Assembly (NCBI GenBank): GCA_031259515.1
Contig: JAIRLK010000066.1
Span: 1-11,785 of the forward strand
DNA: 11,785 nt
Direction of reading: 5' to 3'
Source of the DNA: Treponema sp.
Lineage (GTDB): Bacteria; Spirochaetota; Spirochaetia; Treponematales; Breznakiellaceae
Below are positions 7,612 to 11,785 of the stretch, in pieces. The translations under genes were made by a program, and so were the position numbers. The notes under the pieces were generated by a model. That model was given only the letters and a program-made list of their open reading frames with translations, was not told where the DNA came from and ran no database searches. Each line of letters opens with the position of its first letter. The stretch's first letter is position 1.

Positions 7612-8298
7612 TTACGATGCCTCAAGCGTTTCCCGCAACAGGTGGAGAAAATCCGTCCGGTTTATCTCTTCGCCTCCTAGGGAACAGAGGTGAGCGGTGG
7701 GGATCTGGCAGTCTATGAAGGCGATCCCTTCCGCGAAGAGGGCCAGAGCCAGGGTGAGGAAGGCCGTTTTGGATGCGTTGGGCCGCCTTGAGAACATGGA
7801 TTCCCCAAAAAAGACGCGGCCTATGCGGACGCCGTAGCAACCCCCGGCCAGTTCCTCATCCAGCCAGCTTTCCGCCGAGTGGGCCCAGCCCAGGCGGTGG
7901 AGTTCCGTGTAGGCCGCGATGATGTCGCCCGTGATCCAGGTACCGTCCTGTCCGGGGCGTTCAATGGAGGCGCAGGCCCTGATGACGGCGGGGAAATCCC
8001 GGTCTACGGTAACGGCGAACACGCCCCGCCGCAGGAGCTTCTTCATGGAGGAGGAGACCTGGAGTTTTTCCGGGAAGATCACGCACCGGGGGTCCGGGGA
8101 CTGCCAGAGTATGGGGTCTTCCGGATTATACCAGGGGAAGATGCCCTGTTCGTAAGCCGAAAGGAGCATACCCGGCGACAGGTTTCCCCCTATGGCAACG
8201 ATATTGCCCTGGGCTTTAGCGGCCGGGGGAAACCGGAAACGCTGGGTTTGAGAAAGATAGGGAAAATCGGCGTCCGGTCCCGGACGTATCCTACCCAC
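7612..8298 (-). CDS. aat: Leucyl/phenylalanyl-tRNA--protein transferase
   Basis: Aat transfers Leu or Phe from aminoacyl-tRNA to the N-terminus of cytosolic proteins that begin with Lys or Arg, making them N-degrons for ClpS-ClpAP. The 228-residue product aligns along the family's full length: GNIVAIGGNLSP (31-42), YEQGIFPWY (49-57), WQSPDPR (65-71), GTWI (119-122), HSAESW...GVRIG (140-160), FFGESMFSR (163-171) and FIDCQ (194-198). The start is GTG 8298: the ClpA stop TGA (8320-8322) lies in this same frame only seven codons upstream, and no ATG, GTG or TTG occurs between GTG 8298 and the conserved core. The upstream GGCGGA is a weak ribosome binding site, so coupling to clpA translation is likely. 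Confidence 0.95.
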   Translation of the reverse strand: MGRIRPGPDADFPYLSQTQRFRFPPAAKAQGNIVAIGGNLSPGMLLSAYEQGIFPWYNPEDPILWQSPDPRCVIFPEKLQVSSSMKKLLRRGVFAVTVDRDFPAVIRACASIERPGQDGTWITGDIIAAYTELHRLGWAHSAESWLDEELAGGCYGVRIGRVFFGESMFSRRPNASKTAFLTLALALFAEGIAFIDCQIPTAHLCSLGGEEINRTDFLHLLRETLEAS

Positions 8299-8319
8299 GT
8301 TTTGGTCCGCCGGTCCCGG

Positions 8320-10686
8320 TCAGGGAAGAATATCAATGCGGTATTCCCCGTCCCGCCAGTCCGCCCGGGCGGCGCCGCCTTCGCTCAGGCGGCCAAAGAG
8401 AACTTCATCCACAAAGAAGGCCTTGATCTTGTCCTCCACGACGCGGCTTACATTCCGGGCGCCGAATTCCCGGCTGTACCCCTCTTCAGCCAGCCGGGCG
8501 ACGCAGGCTTCGGTAACTTCCAGGGTAACGCTCTTTTCCGCAAGCTGGGTCTTAAAGGCATCTATTTCTTTGTTGACTATGGAAATCATGATGTCCTGGG
8601 ACAGGTAGCCGAACCGGACCACCCCGTCCAGACGGTTGCGGAATTCGGGGGTAAATATCCGTTCCACCGCGCTGTTCACTTCCGACTCCCCGGTGATCCG
8701 TTCCCCAAAGCCTATAAGGTTCTTGCCTATGTCCCGGGCCCCAGCGTTGCTGGTCATGATGAAGACCACGTTCCGGAAGTCGGCCTTCCGCCCGTTGTTG
8801 TCCGTCAAGGTGGCGTAATCCATGATCTGCAGGAGGATATTGTAGATGTCCGGATGGGCTTTCTCAATTTCGTCCAGCAGAACCACCCCGTGAGGCTGTT
8901 TCCGTATGGCGTCGGTAAGGAGGCCCCCCTCGTCGTAGCCCACATAGCCGGGAGGCGAACCGATGAGCCGGGAGACGGTATGCTTCTCCTGGTATTCGCT
9001 CATGTCGAAACGGTGCATCGCAACGCCCAGGATGTCCGCCAGAGACCGGGCTAACTCGGTCTTACCGACCCCGGTGGGCCCGGCAAAGAGAAAGTTAGCT
9101 ATGGGTTTGTTTTCCGCCCTAAAACCGGCACGGGAACGCTTGACCGCCTTAACCACGGCGGTAACCGCCTCGTCCTGGCCAAAGATCCGCGTTTTAAGCC
9201 GGTCCTCCAGGACGCGGAGCTTGTCTTTCTCGCTTTCCCCCACGGACCGCTCGGGTATGCGGGCTATACGGGAAACTACGGTTTCTATCAGGGGGAGGTC
9301 TATGTCAATGATTTCCGCCGTCCCTTCCTGAACCGAAACCCCGGCCTCCTGTCCTCCGGCCTGTCTGTTGGACTTAGCCTTTTTAAACGCCTCAATGCGG
9401 ACAAAAGCCCCGGCCTCGTCTATCACGTCTATGGCCTTGTCGGGCAGGCGCCGCTCGGTGATGTACCGGGCCGAAAGCCGCACCGCCCCTTCCACGGCGT
9501 CGTCGCTGTACCGGACCTTGTGGTAATCCGCGTACTTGGATTTAAGCCCGTTGATGATGGCGATAGCATCGTCCTCGCTGGGCTCGTTGATGTCGATCTT
9601 CTGAAACCGCCGGGAAAGAGCCCGGTCCTTGTCGAAAAATTTACCGTACTCCTCATGGGTAGTGGAGCCTATGCAACGGATCTTTCCTGATGTAAGGGCG
9701 GGCTTGAGGAGGTTCGAGGCATCCAACGCGCCCCCTGACACGGCTCCGGCGCCGACCAGGGTATGAATCTCATCAATAAAGAGGATGGCTCGCTGTTTTT
9801 TAAGGATTTCCTCCACCACGCGCTTAACCCGTTCCTCAAAATCGCCCCGGTACTTGGTACCCGCCACCAGGGCGCCCATGTCCAGGGAAAAAATCAAAAA
9901 ATCCTTGAGGATAGGAGGCACGTTGCCCTGGACGATACGCTGGGCCAGCCCTTCGGTGATGGCAGTCTTCCCAACCCCCGAATCCCCTACATGAACGGGG
10001 TTGTTTTTCAGCCTGCGGCAGAGAACCTGCACGGTTCGGTCAAGTTCCGCCTCCCGGCCTATGACCGGCTCCAGCTTGCCTTCCCGGGCCAGGGCGGTGA
10101 GTTCCGTGGCGTACCGCTCCAGGGCGTTCCGTTTATTGTTTCCCTTTGTTTTCTGGGAACCGTCGATGGCAGGCTCCCCATCTTCCAGAGTTTCTTCCCT
10201 GGTTTCGCCGTCAACAAAATTCGCGGGATGCACCTTCCCAAAGGTATAAATGCCGTCCCCTTCGGCCTCCGCGCCGTGAGATATACTCTCCAGTAGTTCC
10301 AGCCGGGTAACCCCCGCCTTGCGGAGGTAATAGGCGCAGTAGTTCCGTTCCTCATCGTAGAGGGATACCAGGATGTCGGCTACATCCAGGGTTTCTTTTT
10401 GGGACGACTGGCTCTGGATCATGGCCCGTTCCAGAACGCTCTGAAAGCCAACGGTTTGAGTCGGCTCGATATTGTCCAGCACCGGAACCTTCTGTTCAAA
10501 ATAGGTTTCCATGCCGTGTTTGATCTGATCCAGATTGGCGCCTGCGCCGGTCAGGATACCCTGAACCTCCGGGAAGGCAAGGGCGGCGTAAAGGATATGT
10601 TCAGGCGTAATATACTCGTGATTCTGAACTCTCGCTTCGTTATAAGCGGCGTGCATGATGGCCACCACCCGGCGGCTAATTTTCAT
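8320..10686 (-). CDS. clpA: ATP-dependent Clp protease ATP-binding subunit ClpA
   Basis: ClpA is a hexameric AAA+ unfoldase that feeds substrates into ClpP and accepts N-degron clients from ClpS. The 788-residue product has a Clp N domain (1-135), a long acidic linker (about 136-188), AAA1 with Walker A GDSGVGKT (234-241) and Walker B ILFIDE (301-306), and AAA2 with Walker A GPTGVGKT (536-543) and Walker B VVLLDE (601-606). IGF at 658-660 matches the ClpP-docking loop, and IFTPEFRNRLD (677-687) follows. No ClpB/ClpC-type middle coiled coil is present, which with the adjacent clpS supports ClpA rather than ClpC. It is about 30 residues longer than E. coli ClpA through the linker and a Gly/Gln-rich insert near 437-458. 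ATG 10686 has GGGAGGAAT upstream. clpP is not in this window. Confidence 0.96.
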   Translation of the reverse strand: MKISRRVVAIMHAAYNEARVQNHEYITPEHILYAALAFPEVQGILTGAGANLDQIKHGMETYFEQKVPVLDNIEPTQTVGFQSVLERAMIQSQSSQKETLDVADILVSLYDEERNYCAYYLRKAGVTRLELLESISHGAEAEGDGIYTFGKVHPANFVDGETREETLEDGEPAIDGSQKTKGNNKRNALERYATELTALAREGKLEPVIGREAELDRTVQVLCRRLKNNPVHVGDSGVGKTAITEGLAQRIVQGNVPPILKDFLIFSLDMGALVAGTKYRGDFEERVKRVVEEILKKQRAILFIDEIHTLVGAGAVSGGALDASNLLKPALTSGKIRCIGSTTHEEYGKFFDKDRALSRRFQKIDINEPSEDDAIAIINGLKSKYADYHKVRYSDDAVEGAVRLSARYITERRLPDKAIDVIDEAGAFVRIEAFKKAKSNRQAGGQEAGVSVQEGTAEIIDIDLPLIETVVSRIARIPERSVGESEKDKLRVLEDRLKTRIFGQDEAVTAVVKAVKRSRAGFRAENKPIANFLFAGPTGVGKTELARSLADILGVAMHRFDMSEYQEKHTVSRLIGSPPGYVGYDEGGLLTDAIRKQPHGVVLLDEIEKAHPDIYNILLQIMDYATLTDNNGRKADFRNVVFIMTSNAGARDIGKNLIGFGERITGESEVNSAVERIFTPEFRNRLDGVVRFGYLSQDIMISIVNKEIDAFKTQLAEKSVTLEVTEACVARLAEEGYSREFGARNVSRVVEDKIKAFFVDEVLFGRLSEGGAARADWRDGEYRIDILP

Positions 10687-10858
10687 TCTCTCTATTCCTC
10701 CCTGCCCCTATAAAGATGGGGAAGCCGCGGATTTGCTCCGCAAGTCCGACCCCTCACTCCGGCCCTTCGGTCCTCCGCTGCCCCCTCTACAGGGATTCCA
10801 CCTCCCGCAACGCCCCCGCTAAGGGGACTTGTGTCCCCAGGGCCACCCGGTGTATGGG
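10687..10858 (-). other. GC-rich clpS-clpA spacer with hairpins, possible dispersed repeat
   Basis: This 172-nt spacer is unusually long for genes normally adjacent and contains G-tracts on the minus strand. Two perfect small hairpins are visible: GCGGA/TCCGC at 10727-10741 (5-nt loop) and GGGGAC/GTCCCC at 10823-10838 (4-nt loop). Neither is followed by a T-run. The clpA ribosome binding site lies at 10695-10702. The block 10720-10850 is open in one minus-strand frame, but the translation is low-complexity Gly/Arg-rich and matches no family I know. The texture resembles a dispersed intergenic repeat; no second copy is in the window, so this is a guess. No convincing promoter was seen. Confidence 0.4.
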
Positions 10859-11170
10859 TCAAGCTTTTTCCACAATACACCGGAGGGGGAACTCATGCTC
10901 TTTGGCAGCCTCGTAAACCTGGCTCACTTTGGTTTGAGCTATGTCATAGGGGTAAACCCCTACGATTCCCTTGCCTTTCCGGTGCACGTCCAGCATGATG
11001 CGGTTTGCGTCTTCAAGGTTCTTATGGAAGATCTGTACCAGAATTTCCACGACAAAATCCATGGTGGTATAATGGTCGTTGAGGAGTATAACCCGGAATT
11101 CCTCCGGTTCTTTAAGTTTTTCCTCGCGCTTTGCGGCGGGTTTTATCCAGACTCCCGTATGTACCGGCAT
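10859..11170 (-). CDS. clpS: ATP-dependent Clp protease adaptor ClpS
   Basis: ClpS binds the N-terminal residue of N-degron proteins and delivers them to the ClpA N domain. The 103-residue product has a charged, flexible N-terminal tail (1-24) followed by the core: FRVILLND (25-32), TTMDFVVEIL (35-44), DVHRKGKGIVGVY (61-73) and a C-terminal FPLRCIVEKA. Asn31, Asp32 and His63 correspond to E. coli Asn34, Asp35 and His66, which hold the alpha-amino group; Met37 matches the gatekeeper Met40. The position of E. coli Asp36 is His33 here. ATG 11170 lacks a clear Shine-Dalgarno sequence and a terminator-like hairpin lies just upstream, so expression may be limited or regulated. It is first in the apparent clpS-clpA-aat-deacetylase transcription unit. 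Confidence 0.95.
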   Translation of the reverse strand: MPVHTGVWIKPAAKREEKLKEPEEFRVILLNDHYTTMDFVVEILVQIFHKNLEDANRIMLDVHRKGKGIVGVYPYDIAQTKVSQVYEAAKEHEFPLRCIVEKA

Positions 11171-11186
11171 ATTCCAAGAGTACCAT

Positions 11187-11211
11187 AAAAAATCCGGTTT
11201 TACAAGCCGGA
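11187..11211 (-). terminator. Terminator-like hairpin directly upstream of clpS (possible attenuator)
   Basis: Read on the minus strand, TCCGG pairs with CCGGA (11207-11211 with 11193-11197) around a 9-nt loop that can form two more A-T pairs past one mismatch, and is followed at once by six T residues (11192-11187). The clpS ATG begins 16 nt further on. No minus-strand gene lies upstream for it to terminate, so leader attenuation of clpS, or the end of a short leader RNA, is the simplest reading. The 5-bp core stem is short, so strength is uncertain. Confidence 0.45.
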
Positions 11212-11250
11212 AAACGAAACAGCCTGGGGCGGAGGCGTTAAAATATACCC

Positions 11251-11268
11251 CTAAACCCTTCGGTTTGG
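11251..11268 (+). other. Stem-loop with CTTC tetraloop
   Basis: CTAAACC (11251-11257) pairs with GGTTTGG (11262-11268), with one G-T pair, around the loop CTTC. Five T residues follow at 11273-11277 on the plus strand. No plus-strand gene precedes it, so a terminator role would need a transcript I cannot identify. It could equally fold in a clpS leader on the minus strand, where the loop reads GAAG. Confidence 0.35.
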
Positions 11269-11455
11269 CATACTTTTTGCTTAAGTCCGCAAAATAAGCT
11301 GGAAAAGGCTTTGTACAGACCTTCCCTGCACCAATCGGCTTTACATCTCCAGGGTTTCCATTAGCCAGTCTGCCTATACGCTGTTATGTGCAATACCCTA
11401 GCCGGAAAAATATGATTTTGTAAAAAAAGAAATAATTTTTCCAACATTTTGACCT

Positions 11456-11469
11456 ATTATACGTATAAT
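11456..11469. promoter_or_regulatory. 14-bp palindrome containing TATAAT on both strands
   Basis: ATTATACGTATAAT is a perfect palindrome. It gives a consensus -10 on the plus strand (TATAAT 11464-11469) ahead of the sigma-factor frame and a matching TATAAT on the minus strand (11461-11456) facing clpS. No good -35 is correctly spaced: TTGACC at 11449-11454 is only 9 bp from the plus-strand hexamer. AT tracts upstream could act as an UP element. It may be a promoter, an operator, or both. Confidence 0.45.
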
Positions 11470-11474
11470 TAATT

Positions 11475-11785
11475 CTGGGCATTATTGATGGACACCAAAT
11501 AAAACTAAAATCCAAAGGAAATAAAGAAGATGCTCAGGAGGCCTTTAAGGAATTATGGGAATATTATTATCCACGATTATTAATCTATATATCTTCATTT
11601 AAAAAGATACCATCTTCTGAATATGACGATATTACATCAGAGATCCTTATCAGGGCATTTAAGAATATCGAAAAATACAATGTAATTTATTCATTATCTA
11701 CATGGGTGTATACTATAGCAAAAAATTATTGTATTGATGTAATCAGAAAATCAAAATATACAACATCAATTCCAATCGAAACATT
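11475..11785 (+). CDS. ECF-type RNA polymerase sigma factor, N-terminal part (3' end outside window; start codon unclear)
   Basis: The frame is open from the codon after TAA 11466-11468 to the window edge. From about 11529 it encodes sigma-70 region 2: AFKELWEYYYPRLLIYI, then EYDDITSEILIRAFKNIEKY, then STWVYTIAKNYCIDVIRKSK, matching the core-binding and -10 recognition helices. Such factors direct RNA polymerase to a small regulon, often under an anti-sigma partner, which would lie outside the window. No ATG, GTG or TTG is in frame before region 2. Candidates are CTG 11475 (used for these coordinates) and ATT 11481 or 11484, the last giving IDGHQIKLKSKG. The ATG at 11488 is out of frame and stops after four codons. 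There is no Shine-Dalgarno sequence, and a TATAAT at 11464-11469 would put the transcript start near 11476. Codon use is strongly AT-rich, unlike all other genes here. Confidence 0.8.
   Translation, partial: MGIIDGHQIKLKSKGNKEDAQEAFKELWEYYYPRLLIYISSFKKIPSSEYDDITSEILIRAFKNIEKYNVIYSLSTWVYTIAKNYCIDVIRKSKYTTSIPIET

Larger units (their letters stand above)
11171..11474. other. 304-bp intergenic region between divergent clpS and sigma-factor genes
   Basis: No protein gene is supported here. It should hold the promoters for clpS (leftward) and for the sigma factor (rightward). Visible structure includes a terminator-like hairpin facing clpS (11187-11211), a 7-bp stem with a CTTC loop at 11251-11268, a possible minus-strand -10 TATATT at 11242-11247 without a good -35, AT tracts at 11406-11440, and a 14-bp palindrome at 11456-11469. 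Composition falls from 27 G+C of 60 at 11341-11400 to 14 of 60 at 11401-11460. Confidence 0.6.

Noticed and set aside
7879..9054. 391-codon plus-strand open frame opposite aat and clpA
   Set aside because: It crosses two well-defined genes on the other strand and shows no domain, signal or credible start.
10780..10825. G-quadruplex on the minus strand in the clpS-clpA spacer
   Set aside because: G-runs are present but the loops between them are too long and irregular for a convincing quadruplex.
10692..10880. 62-codon minus-strand open frame between clpS and clpA
   Set aside because: It overlaps the 3' end of clpS and the clpA ribosome binding site, and its Gly/Arg-rich translation reflects G-rich spacer DNA rather than a protein family.
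11360..11395. Possible integron attC end (GTTATGTGC at 11383-11391) next to the AT-rich sigma-factor segment
   Set aside because: GTTATGT does not fit the GTTRRRY core, and no matching RYYYAAC arm or long imperfect palindrome was found within attC distance upstream. Only the coincidence with the composition change made it tempting.
11488..11502. ATG at 11488 as the sigma-factor start
   Set aside because: It is out of frame with region 2 and reaches a TAA after four codons.

Overview
This 11.8 kb window looks chromosomal and is mostly GC-rich. Gene content, the style of the solute-binding protein leader and the protein sequences suggest a spirochaete of the Treponema group. That placement is inference from memory of such proteins, as no rRNA or other marker is present. 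There are ten protein genes: the first runs in from the left edge and the last runs off the right edge. I saw no tRNA, rRNA, CRISPR array or insertion sequence.

Left half, plus strand (1-6479). The 3' part of a UROD/MtaA-type gene, which has an HxC...C zinc-thiolate pattern typical of corrinoid methyltransferases rather than HemE, is followed by a complete five-gene dipeptide/oligopeptide-type ABC importer. The order is periplasmic binding protein (909-2513), DppB-type permease, DppC-type permease, DppD-type ATPase and DppF-type ATPase. The last four genes overlap by 17, 4 and 1 nt and are clearly co-translated. A strong hairpin separates the binding-protein gene from the permeases, a usual way to make more binding protein than membrane parts. 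Upstream of the binding-protein gene are a candidate sigma-70 promoter, a small hairpin and a 22-nt imperfect tandem repeat.

Right half, minus strand (11170 down to 6472). clpS, clpA and aat are consecutive, giving the bacterial N-degron pathway in one block: Aat adds Leu/Phe to N-termini, ClpS recognises the N-degron and ClpA unfolds the client for ClpP, which is not in the window. A class-IV-like HDAC/AcuC-family deacetylase gene lies directly downstream on the same strand and may be co-transcribed. It ends inside the last codons of the importer operon (8 bp convergent overlap).

Right edge (11171-11785). A gene-poor stretch of about 300 bp has a terminator-like hairpin just upstream of clpS and a 14-bp palindrome that places TATAAT on both strands. 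Beyond it the DNA becomes very AT-rich and encodes the start of an ECF-type sigma factor on the plus strand. Its reading frame has no ATG, GTG or TTG start before conserved region 2. The composition shift and missing start make this edge the most unusual part of the window. I found no clearly undescribed system; the best lead is the N-degron block with an attached deacetylase.
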